A DNA stretch of 5,657 bases from CAG-273 sp964618105 (lineage in GTDB: Bacteria > Bacillota > Clostridia > TANB77 > CAG-508). Position numbers and translations under genes: made by a program. Positions 1 through 4,998 of the stretch are shown here, piece by piece. Numbering within the stretch: position 1 is the first letter of the stretch; each line of letters opens with the position of its first letter. The DNA lies in contig CAZUAJ010000041.1 of assembly GCA_964618105.1 (NCBI GenBank), forward strand, positions 1 to 5,657, given 5' to 3'. The notes beneath the pieces are model-generated. The model searched no databases. It had not been told where the DNA came from and was given only the letters and a program-made list of their open reading frames with translations.

Positions 1-22
1 CTCTCTCTCTCTCTCTCTCTCT
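1..22. repeat. (CT)11 dinucleotide repeat at the window edge
   Basis: Eleven uninterrupted CT units occupy the first 22 bases and may continue beyond the edge. Read on the minus strand the tract is AG and falls within the first codons of a possible reading frame starting at 52, where it would encode alternating Arg-Glu. Such a tract is either a slippage-prone contingency repeat or low-complexity sequence at an assembly break. The window alone cannot separate these. Confidence 0.95.
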
Positions 23-52
23 TACAGTATCAACGGTTTGCGCCATTTTCAT
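1..52 (-). CDS. 5' end of an unidentified gene, truncated by the window edge
   Basis: On the minus strand an ATG at 52 opens a frame reading M-K-M-A-Q-T-V-D-T-V and then repeated R-E up to the edge, about 17 residues in all. It is preceded by a G-rich ribosome binding site (AAAAGGGG, 61-68) eight bases before the ATG, and further upstream by a plausible sigma-A promoter (101-129). A second in-frame ATG lies two codons later at 46. No family can be recognised from so few residues. The Arg-Glu repeat comes only from the AG dinucleotide tract, so a change in repeat number would shift the frame. It may be a real phase-variable gene, or an artefact of low-complexity sequence at a contig end. The promoter and ribosome binding site make a genuine translation start reasonable, but the evidence is thin. 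Confidence 0.35.
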   Translation of the reverse strand, partial: MKMAQTVDTVRERERER

Positions 53-100
53 GTTTCGTGCCCCTTTTCTTACTTTTTCTTTTGGATTTTTTCTACTGTT

Positions 101-129
101 ATATTACTATAACTTTTTTACATTTTCAA
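101..129 (-). promoter_or_regulatory. candidate sigma-A promoter for the gene running off the left edge
   Basis: On the minus strand, TTGAAA (124-129) is separated by 17 bp from TAATAT (101-106). The predicted transcription start is near 94, giving a leader of about 42 nt before the ATG at 52. The site lies downstream of the stop codon of the preceding gene, in very AT-rich DNA where chance matches are common, so support is moderate. Confidence 0.4.
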
Positions 130-176
130 GTGATTTTTGTATTTTTTTCCATCTCTTTGCACTTTTCTATGCAAAA

Positions 177-1118
177 TTATATACCCAATATTTTCACTTC
201 TATGTTTTCCATTCTATATTTTTTTGTTTCATTGTCTAGTCCAAAATGTACTAATGTTCTTTCTAATGTTTCTTCATTTTGTCTTAAATCAGTTGTAAAA
301 TATAATTTTATATTTGAAATTTCAACTTTGTTCATTACTATTGTTTTGAAACTTTCTGCCATCTGTTTGTCATCTTCACATATTATAATTAATTGTGGTA
401 TACTACTATAACCTGAATCTCCTGTTTGAAAGTTTTCATAAAAATCTTTGTATAATTTCATTTTATCAACCAGTTTTTTCTCCCATTCTGGTTCTCTGCG
501 TATTACTTCAAACACAAATTCAATAGATTTATTATTTTTAGTTAGTTTTACACTTCCACCGCTTGCTTTAAAAACTTTACCAGCTTGTTTCGCTGTAAAG
601 CTTGGCTTTGGAACATAAGAATCAAAAGCCTTTACTTTTCTTAAGTACGCAATTAGAGTTTGATTTCCTGCTAATCTCTTTTTTATAATTGCAACTGGTT
701 TTGTGTTGTCAGTTGGTTGCCATTTACATTCAATTCCACGAGAATTTAATAAATATTTTCCCATTTTTTCTAAACAATATATTCTGTAAATTCCTTTTCC
801 ATCTTCTGAATTGAAGTAATATCTAGTTAATATTTTTGTTTTTATTAATTGTTCTAATTTGTTATTTAATTTATCTTGCGAGCCTACTTCTATGCCTTTC
901 CACTCTAGCATTTGTAGTAATTGTCTTGATGTAATAAATTCAAATTCATTTACCAATTCTATAATAGAAAAATGTATGTCTGAAATATGCCCTATATTTA
1001 TTCTGTGGATAATTTGGTTCATAGAAATGTAACCGTCTTTTCCATCAAATACTTTCAATTCACCTTCTCTAATTGCAAAAGGTGACACTGTTGCTTTTAT
1101 TTCTTTATCTTCTACCAT
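177..1118 (-). CDS. winged-helix protein, replication-relaxation-like
   Basis: This is a 313-residue soluble protein without signal peptide or membrane segments. Residues about 48-125 look like a winged helix-turn-helix: a helix (IIELVNEF), then FITSRQLLQML, a second helical unit LNNKLEQLIKTKIL, and a beta wing ending in a YRIYCLEKMGKYLL-type helix. Residues about 150-275 show a strand FVFEV (Glu204), a basic helix with Lys219/Lys221 and Tyr223, and then the strand PQLIIICEDD (241-250). This order recalls the replication-relaxation family (wHTH plus a degenerate PD-(D/E)XK-like domain) found on plasmids and integrative elements. No clear catalytic Asp is visible before Glu204 (the local sequence is YVPKPSF), so nuclease activity is doubtful. 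The start at 1118 is supported by GGGAG six bases upstream. It is a single gene with its own long structured leader and no obvious terminator behind it. The likely role is DNA binding in replication or transfer of a mobile element, or transcriptional control. The family assignment is by pattern only. Confidence 0.85.
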   Translation of the reverse strand: MVEDKEIKATVSPFAIREGELKVFDGKDGYISMNQIIHRINIGHISDIHFSIIELVNEFEFITSRQLLQMLEWKGIEVGSQDKLNNKLEQLIKTKILTRYYFNSEDGKGIYRIYCLEKMGKYLLNSRGIECKWQPTDNTKPVAIIKKRLAGNQTLIAYLRKVKAFDSYVPKPSFTAKQAGKVFKASGGSVKLTKNNKSIEFVFEVIRREPEWEKKLVDKMKLYKDFYENFQTGDSGYSSIPQLIIICEDDKQMAESFKTIVMNKVEISNIKLYFTTDLRQNEETLERTLVHFGLDNETKKYRMENIEVKILGI

Positions 1119-1132
1119 TTTGTTCTCCCTTC

Positions 1133-1212
1133 TAATCTTTACTAAAGATTAAAAAATTCTGGTTATATTTTGTAACCATATAGTTATTTCTACAATTAGT
1201 AGTAACAACTAT
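1133..1212 (-). promoter_or_regulatory. leader of the winged-helix gene with three consecutive hairpins
   Basis: Three inverted repeats lie between the candidate promoter and the ribosome binding site. The first, 1180-1212, has 14-base arms (1199-1212 and 1180-1193) with one A.A mismatch and one G.U pair as minus-strand RNA, and a 5-base loop. The second, 1161-1177, is GGTTA/TAACC with a 7-base loop. The third, 1133-1151, is an 8-bp palindromic pair TAATCTTT/AAAGATTA with a 3-base spacer, ending just before the AAGGGAG ribosome binding site. They could act as RNA structure or as operator sites for the encoded DNA-binding protein. The palindromes are directly visible; the function is inference. 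Confidence 0.5.
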
Positions 1213-1216
1213 TAAT

Positions 1217-1245
1217 ATATTAACATACCTTTTAAAATAAAACAA
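1217..1245 (-). promoter_or_regulatory. candidate extended -10 promoter for the winged-helix gene
   Basis: On the minus strand, TTGTTT (1240-1245) and TAATAT (1217-1222) are separated by 17 bp, and TG one base before the -10 gives an extended -10. Transcription would begin near 1210, leaving a leader of about 90 nt that holds the hairpins at 1133-1212. The AT-rich context makes chance matches likely. Confidence 0.4.
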
Positions 1246-1318
1246 GCTGAAAATTTAGTATATGCAAAATAACAATTCACAATTAGTACAAATATATGTC
1301 TATGCAAAAAAATATTTC

Positions 1319-2047
1319 TTAATTAAGTAACTGTTTTATTTCTTTGCTATTTAAGTACCTAAATTGTCCAAGTTTTAAATCTTTTACTCCAATATTTCCT
1401 ATTTTACTTCTATGCAATGCCAATACTTTTTTTCCTATAGCTTCACACATTTTTCTTACTTGCCTATTTTTTCCTTCGTGAATAGTAATTTCAAGTCTTG
1501 AAATATTTTTTTCTTCATCTATTTTCATTATTTTAACTTGAGCAGGTTTTGTAACATATTCACCAATATCTACCCCTTTTTTTAAGTTTTCGACTTCTTC
1601 ACTTGCAATTTTTCCTTTAACAGTTACTTGATATGTTTTATTTACTTCATGTTTCGGATGTGTAACCTGATAAACAAAATCTCCGTCATTGCTTAATATA
1701 AGTGCACCTGATGTATACATATCTAGCCTACCTACTGGTACTACTGATGTTTTAATTGGTTTTCCATGTTCTTTTAAAAGCTCCATTACAGTTGGACGAT
1801 TAAATTGGTCTTTTACAGTACTTACATACCCAATTGGTTTATTAAGTAAAATATATACTTTTTCAACAGTTGTGGATACTATTTTTTCATCAAATTCTAT
1901 TTTGTCTTTTTCTGGATTTATTTTTGTTCCAAGTTCAGTAACTACATTTCCGTTTACTTTTACTCTACCTGCTGAAATATGCTCTTCTGCTTTTCTTCTT
2001 GAACATATTCCTTGATTTGCTAAAAATTTTTGCAATCTTTCTTCCAT
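1319..2047 (-). CDS. rluB: RluB/RsuA-family rRNA pseudouridine synthase
   Basis: This 242-residue cytoplasmic enzyme isomerises a specific uridine in ribosomal RNA to pseudouridine. The N-terminal S4 RNA-binding domain spans about residues 2-50 (RLQKFLANQGICSRRKAEE, then GRVKVNG). The catalytic domain follows, with LLNKPIGYVST (67-77), the catalytic motif GRLDMYTSG carrying Asp109 (106-114), a THPKHEVNKTY segment (129-139), and the family motif EGKNRQVRKM (191-200). Length and motif order fit the RsuA/RluB/RluE/RluF family. In Firmicutes the S4-containing member of this length is usually annotated RluB, which targets 23S rRNA helix 89, but RsuA-like 16S specificity cannot be excluded from motifs alone. 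The ATG at 2047 starts directly at the S4 domain and has a modest AAAGGA-type ribosome binding site about ten bases upstream. It lies downstream of the RluD-type gene on the same strand, separated by a gap filled by an inverted-repeat element. It may be read through from that operon, since no strong promoter of its own was found. No convincing hairpin terminator follows it. Confidence 0.93.
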   Translation of the reverse strand: MEERLQKFLANQGICSRRKAEEHISAGRVKVNGNVVTELGTKINPEKDKIEFDEKIVSTTVEKVYILLNKPIGYVSTVKDQFNRPTVMELLKEHGKPIKTSVVPVGRLDMYTSGALILSNDGDFVYQVTHPKHEVNKTYQVTVKGKIASEEVENLKKGVDIGEYVTKPAQVKIMKIDEEKNISRLEITIHEGKNRQVRKMCEAIGKKVLALHRSKIGNIGVKDLKLGQFRYLNSKEIKQLLN

Positions 2048-2083
2048 TTTATTTATTTCCTTTTTTATTTTATCTCATTCTAA

Positions 2084-2089
2084 TATAAT
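2084..2089 (+). promoter_or_regulatory. perfect -10 hexamer facing the inverted-repeat element
   Basis: TATAAT lies on the plus strand with its last base seven bases before 2096, the first paired base of the left arm. A transcript from here would therefore begin at the foot of the long stem. The expected -35 position (about 2061-2066) is only a T-run, so this is a weak promoter candidate in AT-rich DNA. Confidence 0.3.
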
Positions 2090-2095
2090 TGATAT

Positions 2096-2253
2096 TTTGA
2101 GTAAGCTTATATAATGTTTTTTAGAACTCGGTATCATGGGAATCTTGCGAGTTAGAAGCTGTTGTTGAAATTCCATTGTTGGAATTTCACATACAGATTC
2201 TACGCTGTTCAAGGGGAAGGAGTGATAAAAAATATTATATAAGCTTACTCAAA
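2096..2253 (+). ncRNA. candidate structured RNA or MITE-like element with 27-base inverted-repeat ends
   Basis: The arms 2096-2122 and 2227-2253 are complementary over 27 positions. The only imperfection is G2116 opposite T2233, which is a G.U pair in plus-strand RNA but C.A in minus-strand RNA, so the plus orientation is slightly favoured. The enclosed core is visibly less AT-rich than its surroundings and holds two abutting hairpins. Hairpin A has AACTCG/CGAGTT arms (2125-2130 and 2148-2153) with a 17-base loop. Hairpin B (2154-2201) has AGAAGCTGT/ACAGATTCT with one mismatch below a perfect 10-bp stem TGAAATTCCA/TGGAATTTCA with loop TTGT. An unpaired purine-rich strand (2202-2226, including AAGGGGAAGGAG) returns to the closing stem. 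No long reading frame is present. Alternatives are a non-autonomous transposon remnant, a cis-acting leader for rluB on the minus strand, a TnpB/IS605-type guide RNA scaffold remnant, or a divergent 6S-like RNA. No known family was recognised. Confidence 0.5.
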
Positions 2254-2265
2254 TTGCAAATATAA

Positions 2266-2289
2266 TTTACAACTTTTGTAAAATTTTTT
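2266..2289 (+). terminator. weak terminator-like hairpin on the plus strand
   Basis: TTTACAA (2266-2272) and TTGTAAA (2276-2282) form a 7-bp stem with loop CTT. On the plus strand it is followed by A and six T (2284-2289). The stem has only one G-C pair, so it would be weak. It overlaps the last codons of the RluD-type gene and would end a plus-strand transcript of the 2096-2253 element. On the minus strand there is no T-run after the stem, so it is not a terminator for the RluD-type gene. Confidence 0.3.
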
Positions 2290-3157
2290 CAAAATATTCT
2301 GGTAATGATGCATCTAAATACATCTGCTCACCTGTTATTGGATGCTTGAAATTTAAACTTTTAGCATGAAGCATTTGTCCTTGTACACCAAATTCATTTT
2401 TACCATTTGAATATGTAAAATCACCAACCACAGGATGTCCTATTTCTGCCATCTGTACTCTTATTTGGTGGGTTCTACCTGTTTCTATTGCTACTTCTAA
2501 GTATGTGTATTTTTCAAATCTTTTTAACACTTTGAAATGAGTAATTGCTTCTTTTCCTTTTTTATCAACTGCCATTTTCTTTCTATCTTTAGTACTTCTA
2601 GCTATTGGCATATTTATAGTAGCTTCGTTTTCAGGTATAACGCCTCTTACTAAAGCTAAATATACTTTTTTTACTTGCCTATTTTGAATTTGCTTACTTA
2701 AATTTATATGTGCTTTATCATTTTTGGCAATTATTATTAAACCTGATGTGTCTTTATCTAGTCTGTGTACAATTCCCGGTCTTAGTTCTCCACCTATTCC
2801 TGACAGGTTGCCTTTGCAATGTGCCATAACTGCATTTACTAAAGTTCCATCTGGGTTGCCTGCTGCTGGGTGAACTACCATCCCTTTTTGTTTATTTACT
2901 ACTAAAATGTCATTATCTTCATATATAATATCAAGTGGAATTTCTTGTGATTTAAGCTCTGTTTCTTTTGCTTTTGGTATGTTTATTGTAATTTCATCTC
3001 CATTTTGTACTTTATATGAAGCTTTCTGTTCCTTTCCATTTACCAGAATTTGATTTTCCACAATAAGTTTTTGTATCATTGCTCTAGATAACTCAATTTG
3101 TTGTTCACTAATATATTTGTCTAGTCTTTTTTCAGATTGTTGTACTATAAATTTCAA
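2267..3157 (-). CDS. rluD: RluD/YlyB-type 23S rRNA pseudouridine synthase (RluA family)
   Basis: A 296-residue cytoplasmic enzyme that converts uridines to pseudouridine in large-subunit rRNA; RluD-type members act on helix 69. An N-terminal S4 domain (RLDKYISEQ, LSRAMIQKLI, ILVNGK; about residues 11-60) precedes the RluA catalytic domain. That domain has VVNKQKGMVVHPAAG (about 86-100), the catalytic HRLDKDTSG motif with Asp134, the NRQVKKVYLALVRG segment, and TGRTHQIRVQMAEIGHPVVGD near the C-terminus. Length fits the family. The start is chosen as TTG at 3157: AAGGAG lies seven bases upstream, and the protein then begins LKFIVQQSEKRLDK, as RluD proteins do. The frame is open to ATGs at 3190 and 3208, but neither has a ribosome binding site and both lie inside the upstream gene. 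With the TTG start the gene begins 13 bases after that gene's stop, so the two are probably co-transcribed. The assignment to RluD rather than RluC/RluA rests on the S4 domain and overall similarity. Confidence 0.93.
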   Translation of the reverse strand: MKFIVQQSEKRLDKYISEQQIELSRAMIQKLIVENQILVNGKEQKASYKVQNGDEITINIPKAKETELKSQEIPLDIIYEDNDILVVNKQKGMVVHPAAGNPDGTLVNAVMAHCKGNLSGIGGELRPGIVHRLDKDTSGLIIIAKNDKAHINLSKQIQNRQVKKVYLALVRGVIPENEATINMPIARSTKDRKKMAVDKKGKEAITHFKVLKRFEKYTYLEVAIETGRTHQIRVQMAEIGHPVVGDFTYSNGKNEFGVQGQMLHAKSLNFKHPITGEQMYLDASLPEYFEKILQKL

Positions 3158-3164
3158 ATTTTTT

Positions 3165-3170
3165 CTCCTT
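3165..3170 (-). promoter_or_regulatory. ribosome binding site that fixes the TTG start of the RluD-type gene
   Basis: AAGGAG directly follows the TAA stop of the membrane-protein gene (3171-3173) and stands seven bases before TTG at 3157. It is the only good ribosome binding site near any possible start of the downstream frame. Its position right after the upstream stop suggests efficient re-initiation or translational coupling. Confidence 0.8.
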
Positions 3171-4853
3171 TTATTTTGATAATCTTTCATAAATAATAAA
3201 GTTATCATCTTGATATAATTCTTTATAATTTTTATCTTTTGATAATAGCATTTTCAATTTTGTATTTTTCTTTAAAATTATATGTGTTATATCATATTTT
3301 TCAAATGTGTCTTCATAATATTTGCTTATATTAGATGTGTTTATATAATCTGAAAATATATCTCTACCTTCATATTTACCATCTTTATTTTTTGTACCAT
3401 TAAATTCAGGTGCATACAAATCAGCTCGTGAATCAATAAATACAGGTATATTTCTATATAATAAATAACTTCCATAATTGTATTCATTAAATAAATGTAT
3501 ATTTTCTACATCTAAGTTATTTAAAATATAATCTGCAGCTTCTACTGGATATATTTTTGAATTAATAAATTCATCATCAATTTTATCTTTGTAAAGTGCA
3601 AAACTCATTAATACAACAAATAAAATTGTAAATATTTTTCCAAGTAATGTTGTTGTAATTTTCACCATGTTTTTTTCATAATCTTTATCATATTTATTTA
3701 AAAAACTAGATGCCATTTTTGCAAATATAAATCCACAAATTATTACAAACATTGAAGCTTGTCTTCTGGTCATAAATGTTAGTAATGTTAAACCTGCAAG
3801 CATAAAAAAGTCACGTAAACTTGCTTTTGTGTCTGTAAATGTTAAAATCATTATAAATAATGCGAATGTTACTAACATTTCTTTGTTGTTTATTAATGTT
3901 AATGGTTGGTGTTCACTTATATTTTGAGTTGTATTTCCTTGCATTAATTTTGGCAATAAAGTATAAGGGGTATTTCCAATTGGTGTTAATAAACCTGTAA
4001 ATGCACATATTAGCATTATAAGTATTAGCCATTTTACCATTGGTTCTTTTTTTAATGTAACTTTATATGCCTTCGCCTCTCTGTTTTTTCTAGCTTGCAT
4101 CGCATTTTCTTTATCTAATTGTAAATGAGCTATTTTTTCTTGATATTTTCCTATTTCATCAATTTTGCCTTTTTTATTCAAAACTTTTATTTTATGTTCA
4201 TTCCATTTAATTTCAAACCAATAATATAATTGTGTATCTATTAAAACTGCCAATAAATATTCTGCAACATAAGGTAAATATAAAACAAAGTAAAATGGCC
4301 ATACTGCGCAATGTAAATTAGCTATTAATATAGGAATTATAACTAAATAAACTGCATATCTTTTCTTTTTTGTGCTAATAAATTGCTCAATAAATAATAT
4401 TGTAAGTGCAAATAATATAAATGTTACCAATTGAGCTCTTGCTGCAATAAAGCTTTTTAGTAAATACATTATAGCCATTGTTATTACAAACGCTACTATT
4501 TGATTTTTACATAATTTGTTTAATGTATAATATATAACTATTCCAAGTATCATACAAAGTGCAATTGTTGCAATATACAGTGAACAAAGTCCGCCTATAC
4601 CTATATTTTCTCCCAAATTATATACTAAATATGTTCCAACATCATATAGCCAATGATTATATGTATATGGCAAATCTTCATGCCACGAAAATGGGTCTTG
4701 CATGTCAATTTCACCTGTTTGTACAATGTGCTCGCCTATTTTTATAGTATAATATGTATCATTTTGAAATGTTACTGGTGTTAATGCAAAGCAAAATATT
4801 AAAATGCAAAATATTGCTAATATATTAAATTTTATTTTTGTTTTTTTATTCAT
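3171..4853 (-). CDS. polytopic membrane protein, putative GT-C-type glycosyltransferase
   Basis: A 560-residue integral membrane protein with about ten hydrophobic segments (for example 10-26, 87-109, 118-134, 140-157, 167-205, 273-291, 326-340, 349-385, 401-420). The first is followed by an extracytoplasmic loop with FQNDTYYTIKIGE (29-41), DPFSWH (53-58) and NHWLYDV (66-72). This matches the DxxWHxxTG...DPFS...HEWL pattern of large families of putative lipid-linked-sugar glycosyltransferases, where an acidic residue in the first loop (here Asp32) is expected to be catalytic. Further family-like landmarks are AARAQLVTF (137-145), ANLHCAVWPF (178-187) and MTRRQASMF (361-369). A soluble C-terminal domain carries FNEYNYGSYLLY...PVFIDSRADLY (455-480) and ends in a conserved-looking ELYQDDNFIIYERL. 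A charged helical stretch at about 212-272 (rich in Lys and Glu) sits between membrane segments as a cytosolic insertion. The ATG at 4853 has AAGGAG six bases upstream and a promoter at 4888-4916. The substrate is unknown; glycosyltransferase function is inference from the fold pattern. Confidence 0.88.
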   Translation of the reverse strand: MNKKTKIKFNILAIFCILIFCFALTPVTFQNDTYYTIKIGEHIVQTGEIDMQDPFSWHEDLPYTYNHWLYDVGTYLVYNLGENIGIGGLCSLYIATIALCMILGIVIYYTLNKLCKNQIVAFVITMAIMYLLKSFIAARAQLVTFILFALTILFIEQFISTKKKRYAVYLVIIPILIANLHCAVWPFYFVLYLPYVAEYLLAVLIDTQLYYWFEIKWNEHKIKVLNKKGKIDEIGKYQEKIAHLQLDKENAMQARKNREAKAYKVTLKKEPMVKWLILIMLICAFTGLLTPIGNTPYTLLPKLMQGNTTQNISEHQPLTLINNKEMLVTFALFIMILTFTDTKASLRDFFMLAGLTLLTFMTRRQASMFVIICGFIFAKMASSFLNKYDKDYEKNMVKITTTLLGKIFTILFVVLMSFALYKDKIDDEFINSKIYPVEAADYILNNLDVENIHLFNEYNYGSYLLYRNIPVFIDSRADLYAPEFNGTKNKDGKYEGRDIFSDYINTSNISKYYEDTFEKYDITHIILKKNTKLKMLLSKDKNYKELYQDDNFIIYERLSK

Positions 4854-4887
4854 TTTTGGCTCCTTATTTAAGTATTTTATTATTGAA

Positions 4888-4916
4888 ATTATATCAAAAT
4901 TAATATTTAATCACAA
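4888..4916 (-). promoter_or_regulatory. extended -10 sigma-A promoter of the membrane protein-rluD operon
   Basis: On the minus strand, TTGTGA (4911-4916) and a perfect TATAAT (4888-4893) are separated by exactly 17 bp, and TGA directly before the -10 gives an extended -10 element. Transcription should start near 4881, about 28 bases before the ATG at 4853. The promoter lies between the tsf terminator and the first gene, as expected for a new transcription unit. Confidence 0.75.
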
Positions 4917-4957
4917 TACTTTATACATATTTTATATTTAAAAAGTTGCAAGATAAT

Positions 4958-4997
4958 AAAAAAATGGCAGTTGAATAATATTCAACTGCCATTTTTT
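4958..4997 (-). terminator. intrinsic terminator of tsf
   Basis: A near-perfect inverted repeat has A-run/T-run flanks: TGGCAGTTGAATA (4965-4977) pairs with TATTCAACTGCCA (4979-4991), closing over a tiny AT loop. On the minus strand the stem is followed by seven T. It begins one base after the tsf stop codon (4999-5001). The flanking A and T runs are symmetrical, so it could also stop transcription arriving from the other strand. Confidence 0.92.
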
Positions 4998-4998
4998 A

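Noticed and set aside
156..175. TTTGCA/TGCAAA hairpin just after the winged-helix gene as its terminator
   Set aside because: The stem is only 6 bp with an 8-base loop, and no T-run follows on the minus strand.
51..411. Plus-strand open frames at 51-239 and 58-411, opposite the winged-helix gene
   Set aside because: Their translations are Phe/Ser/Tyr-rich, as expected from the complement of AT-rich coding DNA. They have no ribosome binding site and overlap a better-supported gene.
166..1309. An 11-bp direct repeat TCTATGCAAAA at 166-176 and 1299-1309 flanking the winged-helix gene, possibly attachment sites
   Set aside because: Repeats of this length are expected by chance in AT-rich DNA of this size. 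The flanking bases differ, and a similar TTCTATGCAA also occurs inside the RluB gene.
1689..2015. Plus-strand open frame opposite the RluB gene
   Set aside because: It lies entirely inside a gene with clear catalytic motifs and has low-complexity Ser/Thr/Phe composition; it is a shadow frame.
1456..2685. A 15-bp identical sequence at 1456-1470 and 2671-2685 in the two pseudouridine synthase genes
   Set aside because: Both copies encode the Asn-Arg-Gln-Val stretch of a motif present in each enzyme, so motif and codon bias explain the match; it is not a recombination repeat.
4559..4747. Plus-strand open frame opposite the membrane-protein gene
   Set aside because: It is short, antisense to a well-supported gene, and has no ribosome binding site.
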